Below the pieces are notes generated by a model. The model saw only the letters and a program-made list of their open reading frames with translations, made no database searches and was not told where the DNA came from. This document shows, piece by piece, positions 9,248 through 18,277 of a stretch of 64,000 nt of DNA. Location of the stretch: contig NZ_APJI01000004.1 of assembly GCF_000497575.1 (NCBI RefSeq), positions 124,001 to 188,000 of the forward strand, in the 5' to 3' direction. The position numbers and the translations under genes are program-made. This DNA comes from Afipia sp. OHSU_II-C1. GTDB lineage: Bacteria; Pseudomonadota; Alphaproteobacteria; Rhizobiales; Xanthobacteraceae. Position 1 is the stretch's first letter. Every line of letters starts with the position of its first letter.

Positions 9248-10080
9248 GCGCGGAAATTCTTTCCTTCGAGACGGGTTTGCCGGCAGAGCACGCCGAGGAC
9301 GAACCGTCGCTCGTCGTCGACGTCGAGGGCTATGAAGGTCCGCTCGACCTGCTGCTTGCGCTTGCGCGTCAGCAGAAAGTCGATCTCGCCAAGATTTCCA
9401 TTCTGGCGCTGGCCGATCAGTACCTCGTGTTCATCGAAGCGGCGCGCAAGTTGCGGCTGGAACTGGCTGCCGACTATCTCGTGATGGCGGCGTGGCTGGC
9501 GTACCTGAAGTCACGCCTGCTGCTGCCGGAGCCTCCCGAAGCCGAAGGCCCGAGCGCCGAGGATCTCGCGACCGCGCTGGCCAACAGGCTGCGCAGGCTC
9601 GAACAGATCCGTGAGGCATCGAACCGCCTGATGACGCGGCCGCAACTGCGGCGCGATATTTTCCCGCGCGGCCAGCCGGAACAGATAGCGCAGGTCAAGC
9701 ACGCCCGCTGGACAGCGACGCTGTACGACCTGCTGACCGCCTACGCGACGCAGCGTCAGCAGCGCGTGCTTGCGACCGTGCACATGACCAAGCGGACCGT
9801 GTGGTCGCTGTCTGAGGCACGCGCGTCGCTGGAACGGCTGGTGGGTTCTGCCGAGTCCGAGGACTGGGCGAACCTCGACGATTATCTGATGCGTTACGTG
9901 GTCGATCCTTCGCAGAAGGCGACGGTGTTTGCGTCGAGCTTCGCCGCCGCGCTGGAATTGGTGCGCGAAGGCACTCTGGATCTGCATCAGAAAGAGGCGT
10001 TCGCACCTTTGTATTTTCGTAAGCACGTGGCGCATTTGCCTCCCGACGCTCAAGCAGCGCCGGAAGTGCAGGCCGAATAA
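9244..10080 (+). CDS. scpA: Segregation and condensation protein A (kleisin)
   Basis: 278 residues. ScpA is the kleisin that bridges SMC heads and recruits ScpB, compacting and segregating the chromosome. The N-terminal signature YEGPLDLLLALARQQKVDLAKI is present, and the C-terminal winged-helix end is LDLHQKEAFAPLYFRK. It overlaps nagZ by 4 bases and is followed after 33 bases by scpB. The smc gene is not in the window. Confidence 0.95.
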   Translation: MSAEILSFETGLPAEHAEDEPSLVVDVEGYEGPLDLLLALARQQKVDLAKISILALADQYLVFIEAARKLRLELAADYLVMAAWLAYLKSRLLLPEPPEAEGPSAEDLATALANRLRRLEQIREASNRLMTRPQLRRDIFPRGQPEQIAQVKHARWTATLYDLLTAYATQRQQRVLATVHMTKRTVWSLSEARASLERLVGSAESEDWANLDDYLMRYVVDPSQKATVFASSFAAALELVREGTLDLHQKEAFAPLYFRKHVAHLPPDAQAAPEVQAE

Positions 10081-10113
10081 GACGTCGAGTAAGTGGAAGA
10101 AGGAGACAGGGCC

Positions 10114-10872
10114 ATGGCAAGTCCGGCGAGAACGACTGCGGCGGCACAGCACATCGCTCCGGTAGAGCAGGAGTCCGTGCTGGAGTCTTCGCAGGAGACG
10201 TCAAACGATACCGTCGCGCGTCCTGAGGAACTCCGTTTGCTCGAAGCCTTGCTGTTTGCATCGACCGAGCCGCTCGACGAAGCGTCGCTTGCCAAGCGCA
10301 TGCCCGACGGCGTGGACATCAAGATCGCGCTCGCTCAGTTGCAGGCCGACTACGCCATGCGTGGCGTCAATCTGGTGAAGGTTGCCAATAAATGGACCTT
10401 CCGCACCGCGGGTGATCTCGCTTGGCTGATGACGCGTGAAAGCGTCGAGACGCGCCGTCTGTCGCGCGCCGCGATCGAGATGCTGGCGATCATCGCCTAT
10501 CACCAGCCGGTGACGCGTGCCGAGATCGAGGAAATCCGTGGTGTTGTCACCTCGAAGGGCACCCTCGACGTGCTGCTGGAAACCGGCTGGATCCGCCCGC
10601 GCGGACGCCGCAAGACGCCGGGCCGGCCGCTCACATTTGGAACCACGGAAGCTTTCCTCTCGCAGTTCAGTCTGGAAGCGCTGGGTGATCTGCCCGGCCT
10701 CGATGAACTCAAGGGCGCGGGTCTTCTGGACACCCGGTTGCCGGGCGGCTTCGCTGTTCCGTCGCCATCCGACGACCCGGCGCTGCGCGAGGACGAAGAT
10801 CCGCTGGAGCCCGGCGATCTCGAACTGGCGCTGGCACCCGCCGTGGAGCCGGAAAAGCCCGGCGAAAGCTGA
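10114..10872 (+). CDS. scpB: Segregation and condensation protein B
   Basis: About 252 residues of tandem winged-helix fold; ScpB binds the middle of ScpA in the SMC complex. Characteristic segments are LLEALLFASTEPLDEASLAKR and the IIAYHQPVTRAEIEEIRGV core. The ATG at 10114 follows AAGGAG by about 10 bases; a GTG at 10093 is in frame but overlaps that ribosome-binding site. The tail is acidic. The product acts with the scpA product just upstream. Confidence 0.94.
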   Translation: MASPARTTAAAQHIAPVEQESVLESSQETSNDTVARPEELRLLEALLFASTEPLDEASLAKRMPDGVDIKIALAQLQADYAMRGVNLVKVANKWTFRTAGDLAWLMTRESVETRRLSRAAIEMLAIIAYHQPVTRAEIEEIRGVVTSKGTLDVLLETGWIRPRGRRKTPGRPLTFGTTEAFLSQFSLEALGDLPGLDELKGAGLLDTRLPGGFAVPSPSDDPALREDEDPLEPGDLELALAPAVEPEKPGES

Positions 10873-11050
10873 TTTCCGGCGGGGACGCGGATCGATCGCG
10901 CCCGCCAGGAGCCAACATTAACTCTCGTGTCAATGCGCCGCTTTGCGCAATCCTGGCGCGGGGTTAATCCTTGTTTTTGACACCTCCGGGGCCTACTTTC
11001 CGGTCAGATTTGGCCGGAAATCCCGGCCCCGTGTTTTGGAGGATGGCAGT

Positions 11051-11287
11051 ATGGGTTCGTTGAGTATCTGGCACTGGATCGTCGTGATCGCCGTTGTCCT
11101 GCTGCTGTTCGGCCGCGGCAAGATTTCGGACCTGATGGGCGACGTCGCGCAGGGCATCAAGGCCTTCAAGAAGGGCATGGCCGATGATGACAAGCCGGCC
11201 GAGAAGCCCGAGCCGGTCAAGACCATCGACAGCGCGCCTTCTGCATCGACATCGCAGCGGACCGACGTCGGCAGCAAGGCTGTCTGA
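11051..11287 (+). CDS. tatA: Sec-independent translocase subunit TatA
   Basis: 78 residues: one N-terminal membrane helix ([17 protein letters not shown]), the hinge FGRGK, an amphipathic helix ([19 protein letters not shown]) and a charged tail, which is the full TatA layout. TatA oligomers form the pathway for folded twin-arginine substrates. The start has TTTTGGAGGA upstream. tatB and tatC follow directly, completing the translocase. Confidence 0.96.
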   Translation: MGSLSIWHWIVVIAVVLLLFGRGKISDLMGDVAQGIKAFKKGMADDDKPAEKPEPVKTIDSAPSASTSQRTDVGSKAV

Positions 11288-11347
11288 TTTCAGGCTGCGG
11301 TTTTTCTGAGAGAGTGCGGGGCGGAAGCCCCGTCAGCGGAATCTTCC

Positions 11348-11758
11348 ATGTTCGACATCGGGTGGAGTGAACTGGTCGTCATCGGCGTCGTGGCGCTGAT
11401 CGCCATCGGCCCGAAAGAATTGCCCGGCGTGCTGCGCATGGTCGGGCAGTGGATGGGCAAGGCGCGCCGCATGGCCGCTGAATTCCAGGGCCAGTTCAAC
11501 GAAGCGATGCGCGAAGCCGAAATGGCAGACATCGAGAAGACGTTCGATGATGCCTCCGCTGCTGCCAAGGATCTGTCGCCGACCAATCTGCTGACGTCCC
11601 TCAACAAGGACGTCGAGGATGCCATGAAGATCGACCAGCCGGTGATGACGCCGACGACGCCTGAGCCTCCGACCGCAGAGACGTTCGCTGAGGCCGAAGC
11701 CCATGCATCGGCGGTTGAGACCCCGAAGCCTGCCGTACCGGACGCCAAAGCGTCATGA
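11348..11758 (+). CDS. tatB: Sec-independent translocase subunit TatB
   Basis: 136 residues. The TatB pattern is [27 protein letters not shown], with one membrane helix and a Gly-Pro-Lys-Glu hinge, then the amphipathic helix [22 protein letters not shown] and an Ala/Pro-rich tail. TatB and TatC form the twin-arginine signal receptor. The stop overlaps the tatC start by 4 bases (ATGA), so translation is coupled. Confidence 0.96.
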   Translation: MFDIGWSELVVIGVVALIAIGPKELPGVLRMVGQWMGKARRMAAEFQGQFNEAMREAEMADIEKTFDDASAAAKDLSPTNLLTSLNKDVEDAMKIDQPVMTPTTPEPPTAETFAEAEAHASAVETPKPAVPDAKAS

Positions 11759-12582
11759 GCCACGAGGACATCGAAGCCACCAAGGCGCCGTTGATGGATC
11801 ACCTGATCGAGCTGCGTTCGCGGCTGATCAAGGCGCTGCTGGCGTTCGCCGTGGCTTTCATCTTCTGCTTCTTCTTCGCCAAGCAGATTTACAACGTGCT
11901 GGTGTGGCCGTTCGTCTGGGTCGCGGGACCTGAGAACTCCAAGTTCATCTACACCGCGCTGCTCGAGTACTTCCTGACGCAGCTCAAGCTTGCGATGTTC
12001 GGCGCGGGATTTATTTCGTTCCCCGTGATCGCGGCGCAGATCTACATGTTCGTTGCGCCCGGCCTCTACAAGCACGAGCGCGGCGCGTTCCTGCCATATC
12101 TAATCGCGACGCCGATCTTCTTCGCTCTCGGCTCACTGCTGGTTTATTTCCTCGTGCTGCCGATGCTGATCCGCTTTTCGCTCGGTATGCAGCAGGTCGG
12201 CGGCGCAGAGACCGCGCAGATCGCGCTGCTCCCCAAGGTCGGCGAATATCTCTCCCTGATGATGTCGCTGATCTTCGCGTTCGGCATCGCCTTCCAGTTG
12301 CCGGTGATCCTGACGCTGCTGGGGCGGATCGGAATCCTGACCTCGAAGCAGCTCAAGGAAAAGCGGCGCTACTTCATCGTGGTGGCATTCATCATCGCCG
12401 CAGTGCTGACCCCGCCGGATGTCATCAGTCAGATGTCGCTCGCGGTCCCGCTGCTGATCCTCTATGAGGGCTCGATCATCGCGGTGGCGATGGTGGAGAA
12501 AAAGGCCGCCAAACAGGCCACAGGCACGACCCCGCCAGCGGATGCCCCCCCGACACCTCCGGCGACGACGCCTGCGGAGTAA
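11755..12582 (+). CDS. tatC: Sec-independent translocase subunit TatC
   Basis: 275 residues with six membrane helices. The N-terminal [16 protein letters not shown] is the conserved TatC cytoplasmic motif, and [19 protein letters not shown] is the conserved late segment. The C-terminus is a Pro/Thr/Ala-rich extension. TatC recognises twin-arginine signals; a likely client in this window is the FAH-family protein at 34.2 kb. Confidence 0.97.
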   Translation: MSHEDIEATKAPLMDHLIELRSRLIKALLAFAVAFIFCFFFAKQIYNVLVWPFVWVAGPENSKFIYTALLEYFLTQLKLAMFGAGFISFPVIAAQIYMFVAPGLYKHERGAFLPYLIATPIFFALGSLLVYFLVLPMLIRFSLGMQQVGGAETAQIALLPKVGEYLSLMMSLIFAFGIAFQLPVILTLLGRIGILTSKQLKEKRRYFIVVAFIIAAVLTPPDVISQMSLAVPLLILYEGSIIAVAMVEKKAAKQATGTTPPADAPPTPPATTPAE

Positions 12583-12606
12583 GACGGAGACAGCTAGGCT
12601 TCCTTC

Positions 12607-12681
12607 GTCATTGCGAGGAGCGAAGCGACGAAGCAATCCAGTTTTCTTAAGAGTGGATTGCTTCGCTTCGCTCTCAATGAC
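12607..12681. repeat. Long inverted repeat element between tatC and serS
   Basis: The left arm runs from GTCATTGCGAGGAGCGAAGC to AAGCAATCCA (12607-12640). The right arm runs from TGGATTGCTTCGCTTCGCTC to CAATGAC (12654-12681). The arms match apart from small gaps, with a 13-base loop. This is a familiar dispersed palindrome of alphaproteobacterial genomes, as I recall. The remaining 180 bases before serS hold only a GGCCGC-GAAA-GCGGCC hairpin near 12830. Confidence 0.75.
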
Positions 12682-12862
12682 GGTCTTTTGGTCGTTTTGG
12701 TCTGGTATGCGGGATGACCGCCTGTGCCAGTTGTTCAGCTATCATTGCTGCAATGCCCTTCGATTCGCGGTTTCCGGGCTTGACCCGGGCATCCGCGGCT
12801 TGTTCTAACCCACCCAGAATTGACGCAGATGGCCGCGAAAGCGGCCATGACCGGAATTTGCC

Positions 12863-14170
12863 ATGCACGATATCAAAGCCATTCGCGACAACCCGGACGC
12901 CTTCGACGCTGCGCTGAAACGGCGCGGGCTCGAGCCATTGTCGAAGCCGCTGATCGCGCTCGATGAAAAGCGCCGTACCGCGATCCTCGCGTCGGAGCAG
13001 GCGCAGGCGCGCCGCAACGCGGCCTCCAAGGAAATCGGCGACGCCAAGAAGAACAAGGACAATGCGCGCGCCGACGCGCTGATGGCCGAAGTCGGCGAAC
13101 TCAAGACAAGGCTGCCCGAGCTCGAAGCAACGGTGAGGCAGGTCGAAGAGGAACTGAAGAAAGAACTCGCGCAAATTCCGAACCTGCCGCTCGATGAAGT
13201 GCCGGACGGCGCCGACGAGCACGGCAATGTCGAGCATCATCACTTCGGCGCGAAACGCACTTACGCGTTCAAGCCGAAGGAGCATGTCGAACTCGGCGAA
13301 GGTTTGAAGTTCATGGACTTCGAGACCGCCGCCAAACTGTCCGGCGCGCGCTTCGTTGTTCTAAAGAAAGGCCTCGCGCGTCTTGAGCGCGCCATCGGCC
13401 AGTTCATGCTCGATCTGCACACCGGCGAGCACGGCTACACCGAAGTCAATCCGCCGCTGCTGGTGCGCGACGATGCGATGTTCGGCACGGCGCAGTTGCC
13501 GAAGTTTCGCGACGATCAGTTCGCAGCCGGGTCGCTCGATGCCGAAGGGCAAGGCTACTGGCTCATTCCCACCGCAGAAGTGCCGCTGACCAATCTCGTT
13601 CGCGAATCCATTCTCGACGAAAAAGAACTTCCGATGCGCCTCACCGCGCTGACGCCGTGCTTCCGCGCGGAAGCGGGCGCTGCGGGACGCGACACGCGCG
13701 GCATGATCCGCCAGCATCAGTTCACCAAGGTCGAACTGGTCTCGATCACGACGCCGGAAGAATCGAGAAACGAACACGAGCGCATGCTGTCCTGCGCCGA
13801 AGAGGTTCTGAAGAAACTCGATCTGCATTACCGCGTGATGACGCTGTGTACCGGCGACATGGGCTTCGCCTCGCAGAAAACCTACGACATCGAGGTCTGG
13901 ATGCCGGGACAGGGCGAGGGCGGCATGTACCGCGAGATTTCGTCCTGCTCGGTGTGCGGCGATTTCCAGGCGCGGCGCATGGATGCGCGCTCAAGAAGCC
14001 CCGACGGCAAGCCGCGCTTCGTGCACACGCTCAACGGCTCGGGCACGGCGGTGGGCCGCGCGCTGATCGCCGTGATGGAAACCTATCAGCAGGACGACGG
14101 CTCGATTGCCGTTCCCGATGTATTGCAGCCGTACATGGGCGGCCTCAAAGTGATCGCGAAGGAACAATAA
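12863..14170 (+). CDS. serS: Seryl-tRNA synthetase
   Basis: A 435-residue class II synthetase that charges tRNA-Ser and, where present, tRNA-Sec. The N-terminal coiled-coil arm (about 30-105) is Ala/Lys/Glu-rich and contacts the long variable arm. Motif 1 is near [12 protein letters not shown], motif 2 is [21 protein letters not shown], and motif 3 is [18 protein letters not shown]. Length is normal. surE follows after 4 bases, so they are probably co-transcribed. Confidence 0.97.
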   Translation: MHDIKAIRDNPDAFDAALKRRGLEPLSKPLIALDEKRRTAILASEQAQARRNAASKEIGDAKKNKDNARADALMAEVGELKTRLPELEATVRQVEEELKKELAQIPNLPLDEVPDGADEHGNVEHHHFGAKRTYAFKPKEHVELGEGLKFMDFETAAKLSGARFVVLKKGLARLERAIGQFMLDLHTGEHGYTEVNPPLLVRDDAMFGTAQLPKFRDDQFAAGSLDAEGQGYWLIPTAEVPLTNLVRESILDEKELPMRLTALTPCFRAEAGAAGRDTRGMIRQHQFTKVELVSITTPEESRNEHERMLSCAEEVLKKLDLHYRVMTLCTGDMGFASQKTYDIEVWMPGQGEGGMYREISSCSVCGDFQARRMDARSRSPDGKPRFVHTLNGSGTAVGRALIAVMETYQQDDGSIAVPDVLQPYMGGLKVIAKEQ

Positions 14171-14174
14171 GAAA

Positions 14175-14942
14175 ATGCGCATTCTCTGCACCAACGACGA
14201 CGGCATTCACGCGCCGGGACTGAAAGTTATCGAGGAAATCGCCAAGCAGATTTCCGATGACGTCTGGGTGGTTGCGCCCGAACTCGACCAGTCCGGCGTC
14301 TCGCATTCGCTGTCGCTGAACGATCCGTTGCGTCTCCGCGAAGTCGATGAGCGTCACTTCTCGGTGCGCGGCACGCCGACCGACTGCATCATCATGGGCG
14401 CGCGGCACATCCTCAAGGACAAGCAGCCGGACATCGTGCTGTCCGGCGTCAACAAGGGCCGCAACGTCGCCGAAGATGTTGTCTATTCGGGCACCATCGC
14501 CGGCGCACTCGAAGGCACCATCCTCGGTCTGCCGTCGTTCGCGCTGTCGCAGGAATTCTCTATGGAGACGCGCACCAAGCCGCTGTGGGACACCGCGCTG
14601 AAGTTCGGCCCCGATGTGATCCGCAACGTGATGAAGCTCGGGGTCCCGCGCAACACCGTCATCAACGTCAACTTTCCGTCCTGCATGCCGGACGAGGTCA
14701 AGGGCATCGCGGTCACGCGGCAGGGCAAGCGTAATCTGGGCTTTCTCAAGATCGACAGCCGCCAGGACGGGCGCGGCAATCCGTATTACTGGATCGGGTT
14801 CGAGAGGGCGGCGATGCTGGAAACGCCGGCGGAGGGGACCGATCTTGCGGCTCTTGCTGCGAAACTCGTCTCAGTCACGCCTCTGCGGCTCGATCGCACC
14901 GATGAGGCGTTCTCGGAAAAGCTGAAAGGCATTCTGAAGTAA
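14175..14942 (+). CDS. surE: 5'-nucleotidase SurE
   Basis: A 255-residue metal-dependent nucleoside monophosphatase. The N-terminal ILCTNDDGIHAPGL holds the paired Asp metal ligands, and LSGVNKGRNVAEDVVYSGTIAGA holds the conserved Asn and the active-site loop. In many proteobacteria surE sits beside pcm; here two genes on the opposite strand separate them. Confidence 0.96.
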   Translation: MRILCTNDDGIHAPGLKVIEEIAKQISDDVWVVAPELDQSGVSHSLSLNDPLRLREVDERHFSVRGTPTDCIIMGARHILKDKQPDIVLSGVNKGRNVAEDVVYSGTIAGALEGTILGLPSFALSQEFSMETRTKPLWDTALKFGPDVIRNVMKLGVPRNTVINVNFPSCMPDEVKGIAVTRQGKRNLGFLKIDSRQDGRGNPYYWIGFERAAMLETPAEGTDLAALAAKLVSVTPLRLDRTDEAFSEKLKGILK

Positions 14943-14961
14943 TCGCGAGGGCTTTTGCGGC

Positions 14962-15345
14962 TCAGGCCGCAATCCCCTTCAGAACGGTCTCGATCGTGCG
15001 CGCAAGCGTTTCGATCTGGAAGGGCTTTTGAATCGTGGCGCGGTCGCGGAATTTTTCCGGAAGACCCTGCGCGCCATAGCCTGTCGCAAACACGAACGGA
15101 CGTCCACGCAACTGAACGGCCTCGGCGACCGGCGTGATGACCTTGCCGTTGACGTTGACGTCGAGAATGGCGATGTCGAAATCGACGGACTGCACCAGCC
15201 TGACGCCTTCGTCGATGTCGCCGGCTTCACCGGCAATCTTGTAGCCAAGCTCCTCCAGCATGTCGGCGACCATCATGCGGATCATGACTTCGTCTTCGAC
15301 CAGCAAAATCGATGTATGCGACCCTGCTTTGAAATTGCCCGGCAT
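14962..15345 (-). CDS. Single-domain response regulator
   Basis: 127 residues from the ATG at 15345, which has GGGGA upstream. This is only a receiver (REC) domain: acidic pair in LLVEDEVMIRMM, phospho-acceptor Asp in DIAILDVNV, and Lys in IQKPFQIETL. There is no output domain, so it probably acts by protein contact or as a phosphate relay. No histidine kinase lies nearby. It is convergent with surE (19-base gap). Confidence 0.88.
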   Translation of the reverse strand: MPGNFKAGSHTSILLVEDEVMIRMMVADMLEELGYKIAGEAGDIDEGVRLVQSVDFDIAILDVNVNGKVITPVAEAVQLRGRPFVFATGYGAQGLPEKFRDRATIQKPFQIETLARTIETVLKGIAA

Positions 15346-15468
15346 TCGTTCCCCAACGACAAATCTGGACTGGCTGACAAAGGAATAACACAATTATACA
15401 GCGCGCAAACTGACAGCTCATCCAAAAAGTTCCGTGAACCGGAACTTTTGGGCGACGGAAACAGCCGC

Positions 15469-15939
15469 TCAGGCAGGGATGGGAAAGAACCGGCCCCGTC
15501 CGGTCGCCAGCACGCTGCCGGTGCTCAAGTCCTCCAGCCGGCCTTCCACATCCACATAGCGGCCATGGTCGGTCACCAGCGAACCGCGCCCGACGATCGG
15601 CATCTCGGTCGGCACCGGCTTCATGTAGCGGATGGTCAGTTCGCCGGTCACGCCCAGCCGCCCCGTGACCCGGAGCACCGTGGCGGCCAACACCTCGTCG
15701 AGATAGGCGGCCACGATGCCGCCATGTGCCGCGCCCGGCGGTCCTTCGTAGTGCCGTGCAATGAGGATCGGCGAGGCGACGCCTTCCTCTGTCTTGAAGG
15801 TGCGCACATGCAGGCCGGTGGGATGAGACGGACCGCAGCCGAAGCATTGATGAAAGCTGTTGTCCGGCCCGCCGGAGAGAATCTGCTCCTCCAACCCGTC
15901 AAAGGAGGCGCGAAATGGTTCGGGAAGAGGTAACGTCAT
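15469..15939 (-). CDS. Hotdog-fold (PaaI-type) acyl-CoA thioesterase
   Basis: 156 residues. The core GPPGAAHGGIVAAYLDEVLAA matches the HGG-helix of 4HBT/PaaI thioesterases, with the helix Asp or Glu as likely catalytic residue. The Cys-rich NSFHQCFGCGPSHPTGLHV segment resembles that of many stand-alone thioesterases. The ATG at 15939 is preferred; an upstream in-frame ATG at 16044 would add 35 unlikely residues. The substrate is unknown. Confidence 0.8.
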   Translation of the reverse strand: MTLPLPEPFRASFDGLEEQILSGGPDNSFHQCFGCGPSHPTGLHVRTFKTEEGVASPILIARHYEGPPGAAHGGIVAAYLDEVLAATVLRVTGRLGVTGELTIRYMKPVPTEMPIVGRGSLVTDHGRYVDVEGRLEDLSTGSVLATGRGRFFPIPA

Positions 15940-16081
15940 GAGAATCTCGGCACGCTTGAACTGTAAGCGGTGATTGCGCAGAACATATTCGGACAGCTCA
16001 CACAAAAGGGTGGTGCATCCCGCGTTGCTTGTCAAAGTACGCAAAGGATAGAAGCCTTCCCGCTTTCAACGTTGATCAGGT

Positions 16082-16735
16082 ATGCCGTCAGCCCAGCCCA
16101 CGCCGCACGACAAGATGATGTTTCAGCTGAACCTGCGGCAGCGCGGAATCAGCAATCAGGCCGTGCTGAAGGCGATGGAGGATGTGCCGCGCGAATTGTT
16201 CGTGACGACGCTGGACCGCGCCTATGCCTACCGCGACACCGCTCTCGGCATCGCCTGCGGCCAGACCATCAGCCAGCCGTTCGTCGTGGCCTACATGACC
16301 GAGCAGCTCGATCTGAAGCCTGAAAACCGTGTGCTGGAGATCGGGACGGGTTCAGGCTATCAGGCCGCGATCCTCTCGAAGCTGTGCCGGGACGTCGTGA
16401 CGCTGGAGCGGTTTCGCACGCTGGCGGATCGCGCGAAGCTGGTCCTGACGGAACTCGGTTGCCGCAACGTCGAGGTGAAACTCGGCGACGGATTTGACCT
16501 GCCGGAAACGCTCGGCACGTTCGACCGGATCATCGTGACCGCGGCGATGGAGGAAATTCCCGACGCGCTGCTCGGTCGGCTGGAGCCGGGCGGCATCCTG
16601 ATCGCTCCCGTTGGGCCAGTGGACGACAGGCAGATGCTGGTCCGCGTGGTTCGGACCGCCACCGGCTTCGATCGGGAAGAGCTTGTCGCGGTGCGTTTCG
16701 TGCCGGCGCTGCCTGGCATCGCGCGCGAGCTGTGA
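16082..16735 (+). CDS. pcm: Protein-L-isoaspartate O-methyltransferase
   Basis: A 217-residue SAM-dependent repair methyltransferase that methylates isoaspartyl residues of aged proteins. The SAM loop is [18 protein letters not shown], and the active-site region is [29 protein letters not shown] is the post-II motif. The order surE-pcm-LytM protein is a known proteobacterial grouping, here with two reverse-strand genes in between. Confidence 0.95.
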   Translation: MPSAQPTPHDKMMFQLNLRQRGISNQAVLKAMEDVPRELFVTTLDRAYAYRDTALGIACGQTISQPFVVAYMTEQLDLKPENRVLEIGTGSGYQAAILSKLCRDVVTLERFRTLADRAKLVLTELGCRNVEVKLGDGFDLPETLGTFDRIIVTAAMEEIPDALLGRLEPGGILIAPVGPVDDRQMLVRVVRTATGFDREELVAVRFVPALPGIAREL

Positions 16736-16785
16736 ACGCCGTAACGCATTAGGAATTGCGGCGGATTTGGAGCCTTAAAGAGTTA

Positions 16786-16839
16786 TTTACTCGGACTGTG
16801 TTTACTCAAATTTGTGTTAGTTGCGTACGAGTGAGTAAC
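16786..16839. promoter_or_regulatory. TTTACTC repeats before the LytM gene
   Basis: TTTACTC occurs at 16786 and again at 16801, 15 bases apart, and the inverse GAGTAA lies at 16834 just before the ATG at 16841. The array could be a regulator site in the leader. It could also be chance. Confidence 0.3.
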
Positions 16840-16840
16840 C

Positions 16841-18211
16841 ATGTCCCGCTTTGTCGAGTTGATAAGCTCGCGTCACGCGCCGCATTTCGTGGTTCTGGCG
16901 CTCGTCTCGGTCGGATTTGGCGGATGTAGCGCCGATACCTCGACACGGTTCTCCGATACGTCGTTTTCCAATCCGTTTGCGTCGCGCAGCGCAGACGCGA
17001 CCGGCTCGGTGCCGAGCAATTATCGCGGCGCGCCTTATCAGCAGCAGCCGCAGCAGCAATCCTATCAGCAGCAGCCTCGCGAACTTCCGCAGTATGCGCG
17101 TCCGCACAATCCTCCGGTTATCTCCGCGCCGCTGTCCGCGCCTGTCGCCACATCGGGCGGCGGCAGAGGCATGGCGTCCTATGCGCCTCCGTCATCTTCG
17201 CCGATCGAGACCACGGCATCCGTTGCGCCGCGCTCGGTCGCTGCGAACTCCGGCTACAGCCGGGACGGCGGCACCACGATCATCGTCGGCACCGCGGATA
17301 CGCTCGATATCATCTCGAAGCGTTACAACGTTCCGTCGTCTGAAATCCTGAAGGCGAACGGCTACGGCGGACCGCGCGTTCTTCAGCCGGGCCAGCAGCT
17401 TGTTATTCCGCGCCGCACGGCTCAGGCAGCTCCACCGGCGCTGTCGACTGCGCCGGGAACGAAGGTCGCTGCAGCACTTCCGGCAAGCGTTCATGTCGTC
17501 AAGTCCGGCGACACGCTGATGAATCTGTCTCGCCGTCACAACATCGCGCCGGCTCAGCTGGCCGCTGCCAACAATATTCCGGTCACGACGCAGCTCAAGA
17601 TCGGCAGCAAGATCAACATTCCGGGCGGCAAGGCCGTCTCGGCAGCACCGGCGCCGCAGGTTGTCGCGGAAGCACCGAAACCTGCGGTTGCCGCGCCTGC
17701 ACCCGCCGCAAAGCCTGTGACCGTCGCGTCGGTTGAGCCTCAGCAGAAAGCACGCGTTGCGGCCGAGGCTCCAGCCGCCGACCTGCCCGAAGCACAGTCG
17801 CCCGTGAAAGCGGCCGATGCCACCAACGCATTGCCGACGTTCCGCTGGCCGGTGCGCGGACGGGTCATCACGGCTTACGGTGCGAAGACCAATGGCAAAC
17901 AGAACGACGGTATTAATGTCGCCGTTCCTGAAGGCACGCCGGTGAAAGCCGCTGAGGATGGCGTGGTTGCTTACTCGGGCAACGAACTCAAGGGATATGG
18001 CAATCTGATCCTGGTGCGGCACTCCAACGGTTACGTCACCGCGTATGCCCACGCGAGTGAACTGATGGTGAAGCGCGGGGATACGATCAAGCGCGGCCAG
18101 ATCATTGCCAAATCGGGTCAGACGGGGGAGGTGGGGTCGCCGCAGCTTCACTTCGAGATTCGCAAGGGATCTTCAGCCGTCGACCCGCTTCAATTCCTGA
18201 ACGGCGCGTAA
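16841..18211 (+). CDS. LysM/LytM envelope protein, NlpD/DipM-like, catalytically degenerate
   Basis: 456 residues. An N-terminal export segment ends at FGGC, a weak lipobox. A Gln/Pro-rich linker follows, then two LysM peptidoglycan-binding domains (about 145-190 and 208-255), another Ala/Pro linker, and a C-terminal peptidase M23 (LytM) domain from about 335. In the M23 domain the metal motif H-x-G-x-D reads N355-D-G-I-N359, and the HxH motif reads QLH, so two zinc ligands and the general base are missing. That matches non-enzymatic LytM proteins that activate amidases at division. Two LysM domains resemble DipM more than NlpD, but the assignment is inferred. Confidence 0.88.
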   Translation: MSRFVELISSRHAPHFVVLALVSVGFGGCSADTSTRFSDTSFSNPFASRSADATGSVPSNYRGAPYQQQPQQQSYQQQPRELPQYARPHNPPVISAPLSAPVATSGGGRGMASYAPPSSSPIETTASVAPRSVAANSGYSRDGGTTIIVGTADTLDIISKRYNVPSSEILKANGYGGPRVLQPGQQLVIPRRTAQAAPPALSTAPGTKVAAALPASVHVVKSGDTLMNLSRRHNIAPAQLAAANNIPVTTQLKIGSKINIPGGKAVSAAPAPQVVAEAPKPAVAAPAPAAKPVTVASVEPQQKARVAAEAPAADLPEAQSPVKAADATNALPTFRWPVRGRVITAYGAKTNGKQNDGINVAVPEGTPVKAAEDGVVAYSGNELKGYGNLILVRHSNGYVTAYAHASELMVKRGDTIKRGQIIAKSGQTGEVGSPQLHFEIRKGSSAVDPLQFLNGA

Positions 18212-18237
18212 GCCGATACGTTCAGATGCACCTCTAT

Positions 18238-18268
18238 CCCCCGGCCTCAAAGCCGGGGGATTTTCTTT
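18238..18268 (+). terminator. Rho-independent terminator
   Basis: CCCCCGGC-CTCAAA-GCCGGGGG forms an 8-bp GC stem followed by ATTTTCTTT, 26 bases after the LytM gene stop and just before the convergent MFS gene. Confidence 0.88.
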
Positions 18269-18277
18269 GTGGGCAAT

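Noticed and set aside
10973-10999. A tatA promoter with -35 TTGACA
   Set aside because: The -35 matches perfectly but no acceptable -10 lies at 16-18 bases.
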